Source of the DNA: Alteromonas marina
GTDB lineage: Bacteria; Pseudomonadota; Gammaproteobacteria; Enterobacterales; Alteromonadaceae
Direction of reading: 5' to 3'
Assembly (NCBI RefSeq): GCF_000808575.1
Contig: NZ_JWLW01000019.1
Location: 1-64,000, forward strand
Length of the DNA: 64,000 nucleotides
Shown: positions 35,699-45,117 of the stretch, in pieces
How the letters are laid out: every line of letters starts with the position of its first letter
Numbering within the stretch: position 1 is the first letter of the stretch
Notes under the pieces: generated by a model
What the model was told of the DNA's origin: nothing
The model's database searches: none
The model's input: the letters and a program-made list of their open reading frames with translations, nothing else
Made by a program: the position numbers and the translations under genes

Positions 35699-38530
35699 GT
35701 GGTAACAGCCCGGCTAATAAAGTACGTATCAGCTTTGCTCATCAGTTGGGTAATACTAAGCGTCAACGCTTCGGCTAGCAGTCAGCTTACTGTCAACGAA
35801 TCCTTTGAGCGTGAAATTATTAATCACTACGCGCGTTTAACTATCGCGCCAAGCAGCGCCACATACTTTGATATTTTAAACGACAACATTGCCGTTCAAG
35901 CCCCGTCGTCAAACGGACGGGTATGGTACTCTACTGAACTTGTTCATACAGGCTACAGCCCAATACCACTGGAGCTTAATATTGACAGGCTGAACGTTGA
36001 CGACTTACAAATATTTCTTCTTGATAGCAGCGAGCGCATTGTTAAGTCTTATCGATATCAGGCTGGTAAAGGTGATTATTCTTTAAGACAGCCCCTTCCC
36101 AATATTAGGCTAGCTTTCACCCTTCAGCCTTACCAAAACGCTCGCTTGTTGATCGCTGTAAAAGATGAGGGGCTTAAGTACTTTCCTATTACATTGTGGA
36201 AGAAAGACCTTCTAGTCCAGCACGACACCAACATGCTTACCTTACTCGGCGCGGTTTCCGGGATCATGGCGTTAATTGCTTGCTATTTTCTATTTTCTTA
36301 TCTTTATCAACGTATCCCCACGCGCTTTTGGCTTACCATGTCGTCGCTCGTTCTTATCGCTCTGCTTTTTATAACCGTGGGAGGGGTAGCGATTTGGCCA
36401 AGCCTGACCAACGGTAGTGAACATTTTTATGCGGTTTGTTTTGGCATATTGTTATTGTGCATTGCAAAAGTAACGCACCACCTATTCGCCCGTATTCCCT
36501 TTATTTTGCGCGCGTTAAATTATTTTGTACCTTTAGTAGCAACCCTCTATTGCTTTACTGTAAATGCGTATACCACATCCATTACGCTACTGATATTAAC
36601 CGCTGGAATGGGGCTATATCACGTCTTACTGGCCTTGGTGTTTAAGGACAAGGGCAGCCAAGCGGTAAGTATTACCTATATTCTTGCCTGGCTTTCCTTT
36701 TACGCATTTTACGCACTAGTGACGCAGAACTTATTCAATAATTTGGTTTATACCGTCGATGTTGCTATCGGTATGCTCTTCTTTCTTACACTCGGTTTTC
36801 TATGTTTTGGTTTTGCCGTCATAACTAAAGAAGAAGTTTTAAATCAACGCCAGCTTTCAACTCAGGCAGAAACGATTTCTAGCTTGAATCACTTCTATGA
36901 TTTGTTCCGGCATTCAGCCGAAGGGCACTACACGTCTACATGGGATGGAAAGCTCATTTCAGTAAATCCCGCGATGTGTAAAGTTTTTGGCTACGACAAT
37001 GAAGAAGAGATGCTTGCCGAAGCAGAGAACACAAAAGTGTTCTACGCCAGTGCTGAAGATAGACAAATTTTACTGGGTGAAATATCGCAGCAAGGCCACG
37101 TTACCGGCAAAGAAATACGAGGCAAGCGCCGCGACGGTAGTGAATTTTGGTTTTCTTTATCGTGTCAAATTCGAGAAAACGACGAAGGCAGCTTTTTGTA
37201 CGGCTCAATTATAGATATCACAGAGAAAAAACAATCAGATTTAAGCCTTCAGTATTTAGCTACTCATGATTCACTCACGGGTGTTTTTAATCGACGTCAG
37301 TTTGAATTGGTGTTTAAAGAAAAAGTGCTCGAAGCGGACGATACACCAATATGCTTGCTGTTTTTAGATCTCGATAGGTTTAAGGTGGTTAACGATACCT
37401 GCGGCCACAAAGCCGGGGATGTACTTATTAAAGATATTGCCCGCCTTATTGAAAATACGTTGCTGCCAGAAGCACAATTAGCTCGCCTTGGGGGAGATGA
37501 GTTCGGCGTGATCTATTCAAATATCGATACCGATGCCGTTTACTTGAATGCCGTAAAGATCCTCAACGCTGTTCAAGCTTATCGATTTATGTGGGACAAC
37601 CGCATTTTCAACTTAGGTGTGAGTATAGGGATGGTTGTTTGTGACGACGCCGATGTAAGCTCTGGTCAGTATTTAAGTATGGCGGATGCGGCGTGTTACT
37701 TTGCAAAAGAACAAGGTCGAAATCAAGTTCATAGATACAACAAGAATGATGAAAGTATGCAGCGCTATCAGCGCGAGCTCGATTGGGTATCTTCGATAAA
37801 TAATGCGCTAGAAGAAGGCCGCTTCGAGCTTTTCTATCAATCGTTAAGGCCATTGAGCAAAACCGCCGATGGACACTATTATGAAGTATTACTAAGGCTG
37901 CGAGAGAAAGATGGGAAGCTTGTAGAGCCTGCCAATTTCTTGCCCACAGCTGAGCGATTTGAAATGAACGTGAGTGTGGATAAATGGGTAGTAACGAATA
38001 CGTTCAAGTGGTTGTCTGAAAACCCTAAACACCTAGCAGAATTGAAACGATGCAGTATTAACCTTAACTGTCACTCGCTGGCAGATAGGGATTTCACTCT
38101 GTTTATTTTAAATGCATTTGAGACCTTTAACATTCCGTACAACAAGATTTGCTTTGAGGTTATCGAGTCGGTAGCCATTATCAAAATGGAAGACACCCTT
38201 GCCTTTATGCGAACGTTTAACCGCCTTGGGTGTTCTTTTGCCCTTGACGATTTTGGCAGCGGTTTCTCCTCGTACAGCTACCTGAAAAGCTTACCGGTGA
38301 GTCAGGTAAAAATTGACGGTATGTTTATTAAGGACATGCTTAACGATAGTGTGGACACCGCAATGGTCGCATCCATTAACGATGTAGCAAAAGCTATGGG
38401 CATGCAAACTGTAGGCGAATTTGTTGAAAATGAAGGTACGATGGCGCAACTCGGAAAAATGGGCGTTGATTTCGCTCAGGGCTTCGGTGTTGCTAAGCCT
38501 GCCCCTTTGCGAGAATTCCAACCTCTATAA
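35699..38530 (+). CDS. Membrane c-di-GMP protein, periplasmic domain-7TM-PAS-GGDEF-EAL
   Basis: 943 residues, GTG start with AAGGA at good spacing. A signal (VSALLISWVILS) leads to a periplasmic domain (about 27-170) like the extracellular domain of 7TM-DISM receptors, seven or eight membrane helices (about 178-378), a PAS domain (about 400-510), GGDEF (515-680, motif GGDEF at 598-602 intact) and EAL (690-943). The EAL motif reads E729-V-L, a known variant; INLN, the CFEVIES acidic pair, DDFGSG at 850-855 and VKIDGMFI remain, so both activities may work. The periplasmic part may bind a carbohydrate-like ligand. Confidence 0.9.
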   Translation: MVTARLIKYVSALLISWVILSVNASASSQLTVNESFEREIINHYARLTIAPSSATYFDILNDNIAVQAPSSNGRVWYSTELVHTGYSPIPLELNIDRLNVDDLQIFLLDSSERIVKSYRYQAGKGDYSLRQPLPNIRLAFTLQPYQNARLLIAVKDEGLKYFPITLWKKDLLVQHDTNMLTLLGAVSGIMALIACYFLFSYLYQRIPTRFWLTMSSLVLIALLFITVGGVAIWPSLTNGSEHFYAVCFGILLLCIAKVTHHLFARIPFILRALNYFVPLVATLYCFTVNAYTTSITLLILTAGMGLYHVLLALVFKDKGSQAVSITYILAWLSFYAFYALVTQNLFNNLVYTVDVAIGMLFFLTLGFLCFGFAVITKEEVLNQRQLSTQAETISSLNHFYDLFRHSAEGHYTSTWDGKLISVNPAMCKVFGYDNEEEMLAEAENTKVFYASAEDRQILLGEISQQGHVTGKEIRGKRRDGSEFWFSLSCQIRENDEGSFLYGSIIDITEKKQSDLSLQYLATHDSLTGVFNRRQFELVFKEKVLEADDTPICLLFLDLDRFKVVNDTCGHKAGDVLIKDIARLIENTLLPEAQLARLGGDEFGVIYSNIDTDAVYLNAVKILNAVQAYRFMWDNRIFNLGVSIGMVVCDDADVSSGQYLSMADAACYFAKEQGRNQVHRYNKNDESMQRYQRELDWVSSINNALEEGRFELFYQSLRPLSKTADGHYYEVLLRLREKDGKLVEPANFLPTAERFEMNVSVDKWVVTNTFKWLSENPKHLAELKRCSINLNCHSLADRDFTLFILNAFETFNIPYNKICFEVIESVAIIKMEDTLAFMRTFNRLGCSFALDDFGSGFSSYSYLKSLPVSQVKIDGMFIKDMLNDSVDTAMVASINDVAKAMGMQTVGEFVENEGTMAQLGKMGVDFAQGFGVAKPAPLREFQPL

Positions 38531-38662
38531 TAACCATATCTGATGCTTGTGTTACGAAAAAAGTGATAGCACAAGCGTCTACTCGCGTATAATAAAATGG
38601 TAGACTTGCAAAAATAGAAGTCACCCCCACTTATTGCCTACTGTCCAAAGTGTAGAAGTAAC

Positions 38663-39277
38663 ATGAGTAGCAAACAGCCTAAATACGAATATGTCAGTAC
38701 TGCAAAATTACCCACTAGAATGGGTGATTTTAAAATACACGGCTTTGTTGAAGCCAGCGGCCAAGAGCACGTTGCCCTTTCCTACGGGGAGTGGAAAGCT
38801 GATGATGTAGTGCCTATTCGTATTCATTCAGAATGCTTAACCGGCGATTCTTTATTCAGCACCCGATGTGACTGTGGCTTTCAGTTGGAAAAAGCCATGC
38901 AGAACATTGTAGATAACGGGCACGGTGTTTTGCTTTATTTACGCCAAGAAGGCCGAGGTATTGGTCTTTTAAATAAAATTCGCGCCTACAACCTGCAAGA
39001 CAGCGGTATGGACACCGTTGAAGCTAACGAGCACCTTGGCTTTGACGCCGACTTAAGAAGCTATGATATCTGCAAGCTAATGCTAGATACGCTTAATGTA
39101 AAGCACGTTGAGCTTATGACAAATAACCCGAAAAAACTGGCAGCATTAAAGGCACTCGGTATAGATGTGGTAGCGAGAAAGCCTATTGACCACGGCATCA
39201 CTAAAGACAACAAACACTATCTCAAAACGAAGACAGAGAAGCTTGGCCACGCTTTCGACCCGCACGTTTTCAAATAG
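38663..39277 (+). CDS. ribA: GTP cyclohydrolase II
   Basis: 204 residues, E. coli has 196. It opens GTP in the first riboflavin step. Zinc cysteines are Cys58, Cys69 and Cys71 ([15 protein letters not shown]). [16 protein letters not shown] is the GTP-binding/catalytic loop, and [11 protein letters not shown] binds the base. No FMN riboswitch is visible in the 130 bp before it. It has its own terminator. The other riboflavin genes are not nearby. Confidence 0.96.
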   Translation: MSSKQPKYEYVSTAKLPTRMGDFKIHGFVEASGQEHVALSYGEWKADDVVPIRIHSECLTGDSLFSTRCDCGFQLEKAMQNIVDNGHGVLLYLRQEGRGIGLLNKIRAYNLQDSGMDTVEANEHLGFDADLRSYDICKLMLDTLNVKHVELMTNNPKKLAALKALGIDVVARKPIDHGITKDNKHYLKTKTEKLGHAFDPHVFK

Positions 39278-39325
39278 TTAGGCACAACGGCTTTGCCTAT
39301 CATGCTTTAACGCTTTCCCCTTTTT

Positions 39326-39357
39326 AAAAAATGCCCACGTTTAATGTGGGCATTTTC
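39326..39357 (+). terminator. Terminator of ribA
   Basis: AAAATGCCCAC (39328-39338) and GTGGGCATTTT (39346-39356) pair around a seven-base loop and end in TTTT. Good intrinsic terminator, usable from both sides. Confidence 0.88.
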
Positions 39358-39458
39358 TATTCAGCTTAGGTTAATTATACGTTGACCATAATGTATACAG
39401 ACTTACCACATTGCGCGCGAAAGCAGCTGCTTGGCAGCACAGCAATTTATTACCAGTT

Positions 39459-39499
39459 CGCATAGAAAATTACCTTCTGAGTGGGCAATTCTCTATGCG
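39459..39499 (+). promoter_or_regulatory. 5'-leader hairpin before the DUF3300 gene
   Basis: CGCATAGAAAATT (39459-39471) pairs with AATTCTCTATGCG (39487-39499), 12 of 13 positions, with a 15-base loop. It ends ten bases before AAGGAG (39509-39514), which lies six bases before the ATG at 39520. Its place fits a translational control element (leader hairpin or thermometer) or a DNA operator; there is no T-run. Confidence 0.55.
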
Positions 39500-39519
39500 G
39501 ATTGGTATAAGGAGAATGT

Positions 39520-41040
39520 ATGAAAAACATAGCCTTATCTGTAGTTTTAGCGCTAGCCAGTGCCTCTGCGCTGCCTGCGCTTGCTCAATCGAACACAAGC
39601 TTTAGTCAGGCTTCGTCTACAGCTCAGCAATATTCTGACGCAGACTTAGACAGTGTACTTGCGCCCATTGCACTATATCCAGACACGCTTCTTACACACA
39701 TTTTGATTGCTTCTACCTATCCCTTAGATGTGGTTGCGGCCGATCGCTGGCGTCAAAGTAATAAGCATTTAGCACCGCAGCAGGTAGAGAGTGTATTAGA
39801 CGGCGTTAGCTGGGACCCTAGTGTAAAAGCGCTCGCGTCTTTCACTGAACTACTTAACACCATGGCCAATGATCTTGAGTGGTTACAGCAGCTTGGCGAC
39901 AATGTGCTTGTTGACCAAAGCCGTGTATTAGACCGTGTACAGGTACTAAGACAGCACGCGCACAACACGGGTAACCTAGTAACCAACGACTATATTGAAG
40001 TTGAGACAGAACGTGAACGCAGCCGAGAGATCATTTACATTGAGCCTCGTCGGCGAGAAGTAGTGTATGTACCGTATTACGACCCCCATGTGGTATATGG
40101 CAACTGGTGGCACGCGACTTCCCCTGTACGCTGGCGTCATCACGTAAGCTATCACCAATATAGCAATGTATATTGGTCTCCCAGTGTACACCTTTCTACT
40201 TTTTTCTTTTTCGGTAGTGTGCACTGGCATAACCGTCACGTAGTCATTCACCGTGAGCCCGTGCGCCGTTATTACCACGGTAGCCCACGAAAACGCGTTG
40301 TAAGTCGTGACTATCGCCGTTGGGAGCACAATACAGTACATCGCCGGGCACGTTATTCTGAACGCGTAGTGAGCAGTGCGCCTTCGCGATACGAACATGC
40401 CGGTGTTACCCGGGCTAAACATTTATCAAATAAGCACGTTAAAACGGTTAATACGCCGACGCATCATAACGATAAACGTTTTACTAAGCCTTTAGCGCGA
40501 TCTGTTGAGAAGCCCTTAGCGCGTACTAATGAAAAGCCCTTAGCGCGCGCTAGTGAAAAAACCTTAGCGAGGTCTATCGATAGCCAACCGGTAAAACGGA
40601 CTATCGAGCCTAAACAAGTAACACCACTAAGAGAAAGTCGCTCTCAGAAGAAGCAGGATTCAGCCAATCGCAAGCAATCAATAGAACATGCGCTGAAACG
40701 CAATCAAGCGGTGGCCAGAAGTGAAAAGCCAACGAGGGACAACACATTAAAGCAACTAAAGCGTGTTAAGCCTGATCGAGTGACGCCCTCTCCACAGCCA
40801 AAAAGGTATGTGAATAGTGGTGAAACACTGCCGCGCTCAACGAAGCAAAGCGTCAATCGCCAGCGAGTTGAAAGAACAAGTCCTCAGCATCGCTCGATTG
40901 CTCGAGAGACGAATAAACCAAAACGTATTGAACGAGCCAGTAGCAACAGACCTGTTAAACACGCTCAACGGGAAAGATCACAAAGGCAAATCTCCCGAGT
41001 AGAACGCAGCGTTTCAAAAGGTAATAGCTATAGGGACTAG
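39520..41040 (+). CDS. Secreted DUF3300 protein with a long basic tail
   Basis: 506 residues. A Sec signal (cleavage after ALA, residue 22) is followed by the DUF3300 core (about 38-250): DLDSVLAPIALYPDTLLTHILIA, then YVPYYDPHVVYGNWWH and a His/Trp/Tyr-rich stretch. From residue 260 to the end it is Arg/Lys/Ser-rich, of low complexity, with an internal repeat of eight residues. The function is unknown; the core resembles proteins tied to the cell envelope. The basic tail could bind polyanions such as DNA or LPS. Strong ribosome site AAGGAG. A terminator follows. Confidence 0.82.
   Translation: MKNIALSVVLALASASALPALAQSNTSFSQASSTAQQYSDADLDSVLAPIALYPDTLLTHILIASTYPLDVVAADRWRQSNKHLAPQQVESVLDGVSWDPSVKALASFTELLNTMANDLEWLQQLGDNVLVDQSRVLDRVQVLRQHAHNTGNLVTNDYIEVETERERSREIIYIEPRRREVVYVPYYDPHVVYGNWWHATSPVRWRHHVSYHQYSNVYWSPSVHLSTFFFFGSVHWHNRHVVIHREPVRRYYHGSPRKRVVSRDYRRWEHNTVHRRARYSERVVSSAPSRYEHAGVTRAKHLSNKHVKTVNTPTHHNDKRFTKPLARSVEKPLARTNEKPLARASEKTLARSIDSQPVKRTIEPKQVTPLRESRSQKKQDSANRKQSIEHALKRNQAVARSEKPTRDNTLKQLKRVKPDRVTPSPQPKRYVNSGETLPRSTKQSVNRQRVERTSPQHRSIARETNKPKRIERASSNRPVKHAQRERSQRQISRVERSVSKGNSYRD
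40486..40581 (+). repeat. Four tandem 24-bp repeats in the DUF3300 gene
   Basis: Codons for K-P-L-A-R-x-x-E repeat at 40486, 40510, 40534 and 40558 (the last reads KTLARSID). The repeat is exact in length (eight codons) and varies mainly at codons 6-7. It can change copy number by slippage without breaking the frame. Confidence 0.85.
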
Positions 41041-41077
41041 GCTTTAAGCAAACGTGGAAAAAAATGACACTTTTAAC

Positions 41078-41109
41078 AGGCTTGCCGACATTAGGTCGCA
41101 AGCCTTTTT
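41078..41109 (+). terminator. Terminator between the DUF3300 and ATP-grasp genes
   Basis: AGGCTTGC-CGAC pairs with GTCG-CAAGCCT (one bulged C) with a short loop, followed by TTTTT (41105-41109). It ends the DUF3300 transcript. Confidence 0.82.
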
Positions 41110-41134
41110 ATCATCACCAGTATTAATAACCTGA

Positions 41135-42007
41135 TTATTGTGTGGCTTCGTGAGCTTTTACCAAAGCTTCAACAAAGCGAACAGGAGACTGCGTATCAAG
41201 GTTGAAGTAAAGTGAAGGCTCAATAAGCTCAAGCTCCATTATTGCCCAGTTGTTATTCTGCCTTACTAAATCGACCCGCGCATAAAGCGCCTCGTATGGC
41301 ATAGCTGACAGCGCCTTTGTCGCGATGTCTAACTGTTCTTTATCTACGACAACGGAATGTAAACTACCTCCATGCTCTTCTTGTACGCGGAAATCGCCTT
41401 TTTGCGGTACCTTTTTGATGGCATGGCTATATTCCCCACCGAAATAAAATAACGAGTATTCTCCTTCTTCAACAACGCTTTCTAAAAACGGCTGAATCAT
41501 GAAGTCACGTTGATTAAAAACGTTACAGAGCACCTGCTGCTGATTATGCCAATCGACGACCGACAGCTTAAAGGTATCGTCAGCGTTGGCACTGAGTGTG
41601 GGTTTAATTACCAAGGTGTCACAGCTAAAGTGTGTAAATGCTTGCTCTATAACATTGTTATTAAAATCTTTCCCCCATATTGTTTTAACAATGGGTATGC
41701 CTTTACACTGCAAGTCTTTAAGGTAGTGCTTTTCTATATTCCACTGAATAAGAGCCAGAGGGTTGAGCAAAATAGCGCTCGACGCGTCGATCTGATCTAA
41801 ACACTTCATAAAAGCTCTCGGGTGCTGCTGATAATCCCAAGTGCTTCGTACGATCACATAGTCAAATCTATCCCACTTTTCTGACTGGCTATGCCAGGAT
41901 ATGGTCTCTACAGACCAGCCTCGCTCATTAAAATATGGAACCAACAGCTCGTCGTAAACAAAAAAGTCTTCAAGGTGATCGGTGGAAAGAAAGGCGATAG
42001 CAGGCAT
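41135..42007 (-). CDS. Stand-alone ATP-grasp ligase of unknown substrate
   Basis: 290 residues. An N-terminal pre-ATP-grasp domain is followed by the ATP-grasp part: WNIEKHYLKDL (interdomain), TLVIKPTLSANAD (ATP-binding Lys), DFMIQPFLESVVEEGEYSLFYFGGEYSHAIKK (hinge and metal site), YARVDLV and IMELELIEPSLYF (Mg-binding Glu/Asn area). It resembles RimK/glutathione-synthetase-like ligases that join a carboxylate to an amine or thiol using ATP. No partner biosynthesis gene is adjacent, so the product (peptide, glutathione-like or other) is open. It ends at a shared terminator region. Confidence 0.8.
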   Translation of the reverse strand: MPAIAFLSTDHLEDFFVYDELLVPYFNERGWSVETISWHSQSEKWDRFDYVIVRSTWDYQQHPRAFMKCLDQIDASSAILLNPLALIQWNIEKHYLKDLQCKGIPIVKTIWGKDFNNNVIEQAFTHFSCDTLVIKPTLSANADDTFKLSVVDWHNQQQVLCNVFNQRDFMIQPFLESVVEEGEYSLFYFGGEYSHAIKKVPQKGDFRVQEEHGGSLHSVVVDKEQLDIATKALSAMPYEALYARVDLVRQNNNWAIMELELIEPSLYFNLDTQSPVRFVEALVKAHEATQ

Positions 42008-42180
42008 GTTTGTCTCCTTCAGTTTATTCGGGCCACTTGCACTTTAAACTTTTTTATAACAGTGACTTCTATACAAAAGTTAAATGGCCCAAAAACCGTT
42101 ATTTCCGTAAACTGTGGCGAACATAGCATACCTCTAATTTTTAACCTACACTTAACCCCAAATACTTGTTGGAGATTGGC

Positions 42181-43662
42181 ATGCAGTACCCTTGGCTCCT
42201 TGAAGGTCACAAAATTTTTCGCGTTGTGATTGTTGTACAACTACTCATTGCTGTAGCGATTGGTGTGTTTACGGGTGAACTTTTACCTGCGTTTATATTT
42301 GGTGTTCCTATTGCAGCTTTGCCGCTTATACTCAGCCTTCAAAATCCCTACTCAGCTATAAGCCGCCATGCTATGGCTATCGGCGTTCAGTTGCTAACAG
42401 CCCTCCACATCCATCAATCTTTCGGTTTAATTGAAGTCCACTTCGAGATTTTTGTTCTTCTTGCCTTTCTTTCTTATTTCAGAGACTGGAAAGTGGTTGC
42501 AACAGGAACTGCTGTTGTTGCCGTTCATCATATCTCTTTCTTCTTTCTGCAGTCTGGCGGTGCACCGCTAATGATCTTTGAAGAAGGTCATGTAACCTTC
42601 CCTATCTTGCTCATGCATGCTGCTTTTGCATTAAGCGAGGGTGGCGTGTTGATGTACATGGCTAAGCAAAGTAATCAAGAGGGCGCGGGGGCAGCCGAAC
42701 TGCGCTTGGCCATTGAAACAATGCAAAAAAACGATGGTAAGCTCGATTTATCTGTTGACCTAAATCGCGGAAACAAAATAGTCAGGCCTTTCGCTGAACT
42801 TATCGATCAAGTGAAATCGCTGATTGAGCTTGCTTCCAATTTAACAGACGAAGTTGTAAAGGGCTGCGGTAAAATGGAATTGGCAGCCAATAACATGTTC
42901 GAAATTAGCAGAAATACAGACCAAGAAATTGCTATGGTCTCGGCGTCGTCAGAAGAAATCGCACAAACCATGCAGCTTTCAACAGAGCAAACTACTCTTG
43001 CTAGCGACAAAGCATCGGCAGCGCAAAATGCTTCCCAATCTACCCGCGATTCTATTTCTCAATCCAGTAAAACAATAGATTCGTTGCGCAACACACTAAA
43101 TTCTGCAGCGCAGACTAACTCTGCGCTTAACGAACAGTGTTCACATATTTCTGATGCCATGCGCTCTATCACTGCTGTGGCTGAACAAACTAATTTGCTT
43201 GCACTGAATGCTGCTATTGAATCAGCCCGCGCTGGCGAACACGGTCGTGGTTTCGCCGTGGTTGCCGACGAAGTGCGCACTCTGGCCATTCGTTCAAAAG
43301 AAAGTGCAGACCAAATTACTAGTATTACTGAACAATTAGTGGCGCAAACCGCCAGTTCAGTTGAACAAATGCAAACGTGTATCCAATTAGTGGATGAAGC
43401 GGTCATTTCAAGTGAAAGCGCCACCTCGGCCATGTCAGAAATCATGCAGCAAATCCGCGAGGCCAGCGAGAGCATGACCGAAATAGCCACCTCTGCCGTA
43501 GAGCAAGAAACCGCGTCTGCTTCCATAGCGCAGAGCACCGCTCGTTTGAGTGAATTTACTTCCGAAGAACTCGCTACAGCTGAATCGCTCGCGGATGAAG
43601 TTGAAGTATTGTCACAAATTTCTCAGCGCATGCGCAGCGCAATTGAACGTTTTAAACTTTAA
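42181..43662 (+). CDS. Methyl-accepting chemotaxis protein with a membrane-only sensor
   Basis: 493 residues from the ATG at 42181, with GGAG six bases upstream; the in-frame TTG at 42166 lies before that site. Residues 12-165 form about six membrane helices with no periplasmic domain and many conserved-looking histidines (63, 76, 78, 87, 116, 117, 137, 146), a pattern known in a family of MCPs and cyclases where it may bind heme, metal or a gas. No HAMP domain is obvious. The signalling tip [20 protein letters not shown] is complete. No CheR/CheB nearby. C-terminal pentapeptide absent. Confidence 0.88.
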   Translation: MQYPWLLEGHKIFRVVIVVQLLIAVAIGVFTGELLPAFIFGVPIAALPLILSLQNPYSAISRHAMAIGVQLLTALHIHQSFGLIEVHFEIFVLLAFLSYFRDWKVVATGTAVVAVHHISFFFLQSGGAPLMIFEEGHVTFPILLMHAAFALSEGGVLMYMAKQSNQEGAGAAELRLAIETMQKNDGKLDLSVDLNRGNKIVRPFAELIDQVKSLIELASNLTDEVVKGCGKMELAANNMFEISRNTDQEIAMVSASSEEIAQTMQLSTEQTTLASDKASAAQNASQSTRDSISQSSKTIDSLRNTLNSAAQTNSALNEQCSHISDAMRSITAVAEQTNLLALNAAIESARAGEHGRGFAVVADEVRTLAIRSKESADQITSITEQLVAQTASSVEQMQTCIQLVDEAVISSESATSAMSEIMQQIREASESMTEIATSAVEQETASASIAQSTARLSEFTSEELATAESLADEVEVLSQISQRMRSAIERFKL

Positions 43663-43701
43663 GCGCAGTAATTAAAGCAAAAATGAAAGGCATTACGCCT
43701 T

Positions 43702-44220
43702 ATGCACAAAAAGACTAGCTGGCTATTACTAGCATTATGGGCGGTGGGCTTACTCTCTGCCCTGCTCTTGTATGGTCAGCGCCAACTCTCACAGTTCGAC
43801 CCTAACGGCGAATTGCTGCACCGCACCACGGCGCCAGACTTTGATGCAACGCTTGTTGAGTTCTTAAAAAATCAGAACATCAAGGCGGGGTCAGTCATTC
43901 ATGTGGGAACGCAGTCTCGCTGCTATTGCGATACGCTAACTACACCACACCAAACTCAGTTGCTAGCAAAGCTCGGGAATGACTATCACCAAGTTAGGTT
44001 AAACGTGGAGGATGTGCCCGAGCTAGCGGCTTTAATTGAGGCCGTGCCAGCGCTTATCGTGTTAGATAAACAAGCGCAACTTCGCTATCTAGGCCCTTAT
44101 GCAACAGGCTATGGTTGTTTTACCGGCAAAAACCTTGTCGAACAAGTGGTGAGCTACACCACTCAGCTTCCCTATAACGGTGCCGTTATCAATGCAGACG
44201 CATCAGGTTGCTTCTGCTAA
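43702..44220 (+). CDS. Membrane-anchored thioredoxin-like protein (DUF6436-type)
   Basis: 172 residues. One N-terminal membrane helix (WLLLALWAVGLLSALLLYG) anchors a domain outside the cytoplasm. The fold is thioredoxin-like: VIHVGTQSRCYCDTL carries a C-x-C in the usual redox position, and EAVPALIVLDKQAQLRYLGPY resembles the cis-Pro strand. Four more Cys are at the end (GYGCF, GCFC). The role is unknown; it may handle periplasmic disulfides or copper. It is 39 bp after the chemoreceptor and 121 bp before the glutaredoxin-MauE fusion, same strand. Confidence 0.7.
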   Translation: MHKKTSWLLLALWAVGLLSALLLYGQRQLSQFDPNGELLHRTTAPDFDATLVEFLKNQNIKAGSVIHVGTQSRCYCDTLTTPHQTQLLAKLGNDYHQVRLNVEDVPELAALIEAVPALIVLDKQAQLRYLGPYATGYGCFTGKNLVEQVVSYTTQLPYNGAVINADASGCFC

Positions 44221-44341
44221 AACGCTGGCACAAATTTTGTTGGTTTCTTTGTATATCGCAATATTACTAATAATCGAGCTTGAAATGCGCATATTTTGCG
44301 CACTCTGTGTTCTTTAGTGAAAGCTTTACAAGGAGTCCACA

Positions 44342-45082
44342 ATGTCAAAGCGCGCCGTTCTTTATCGCATGGTTACCCCGGACCATATTTGCCCCTTTGG
44401 GCTCAAATCAAAAGACCTACTAGAGAGAAAAGGCTATAAAGTTGAGGATCATCACTTATCCAACCGAAGTGAAACCGACGCCTTTAAAGAAAAGCACAAC
44501 GTGAAAACTACCCCGCAAACGTTTATCGATGATGAGCGCATTGGTGGTTATGACGACCTCAGAGAGTATTTCGATTTGAAACAGGAAAGCGAATTCGGGT
44601 CACGCTATACACCTATTATTGTGATTTTTTCTTTAGCTGCGCTTATGGTACTTGCGCTTATGCTAAAAGGCGGTCTACCAGCAGGGCTAGAGCCTTTTAT
44701 ATTGAATTTCATTGGAGTGGCGATGGTAATACTTGCCCTTCAAAAGCTGCAAGACTTAGTGGCTTTCTCAAACCAGTTTATTACCTATGACTTATTAGCA
44801 ATGAAGCAGGTACGATACGCGTATATTTATCCTTTCGCAGAGGCGTTTGCCGGGCTTGGTATGCTTGCAGGGTTCCCTGCACTATTGGTCTCACCTGTTT
44901 CCATTTTTATCGGCGCCATTGGTGCGGTTTCAGTTATCAAGGCGGTTTATATCGATAAGCGCGAGCTTAAATGTGCCTGTGTGGGCGGTAACTCAGACCT
45001 CCCCCTTGGCTTTATATCACTGACAGAAAACCTAGCCATGTTAGGGGCCGGACTCTACATGTTGTCTGCATGGCTAGCCTAG
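44342..45082 (+). CDS. Glutaredoxin-MauE membrane fusion protein
   Basis: 246 residues. Residues 1-80 form a glutaredoxin: C17-P-F-G motif (single Cys, like monothiol Grx), TTPQTFIDDERIGGYDDL with the GSH-binding Thr-cis-Pro and Gly-Gly-x-Asp. The rest is four membrane helices of the MauE/DoxX-like type, with YIDKRELKCACVGGNSDLPLG between helices 3 and 4. MauE is a membrane protein needed for disulfide-rich protein maturation. The fusion probably moves electrons or glutathione across the membrane, but this is inference. AAGGAG lies before the ATG. Confidence 0.85.
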   Translation: MSKRAVLYRMVTPDHICPFGLKSKDLLERKGYKVEDHHLSNRSETDAFKEKHNVKTTPQTFIDDERIGGYDDLREYFDLKQESEFGSRYTPIIVIFSLAALMVLALMLKGGLPAGLEPFILNFIGVAMVILALQKLQDLVAFSNQFITYDLLAMKQVRYAYIYPFAEAFAGLGMLAGFPALLVSPVSIFIGAIGAVSVIKAVYIDKRELKCACVGGNSDLPLGFISLTENLAMLGAGLYMLSAWLA

Positions 45083-45117
45083 TCTGAAAGATTGCTGAGG
45101 CTAGATAACCCGTCGTC

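Noticed and set aside
38531..38662. FMN riboswitch before ribA
   Set aside because: The leader is too short and lacks the conserved motifs.
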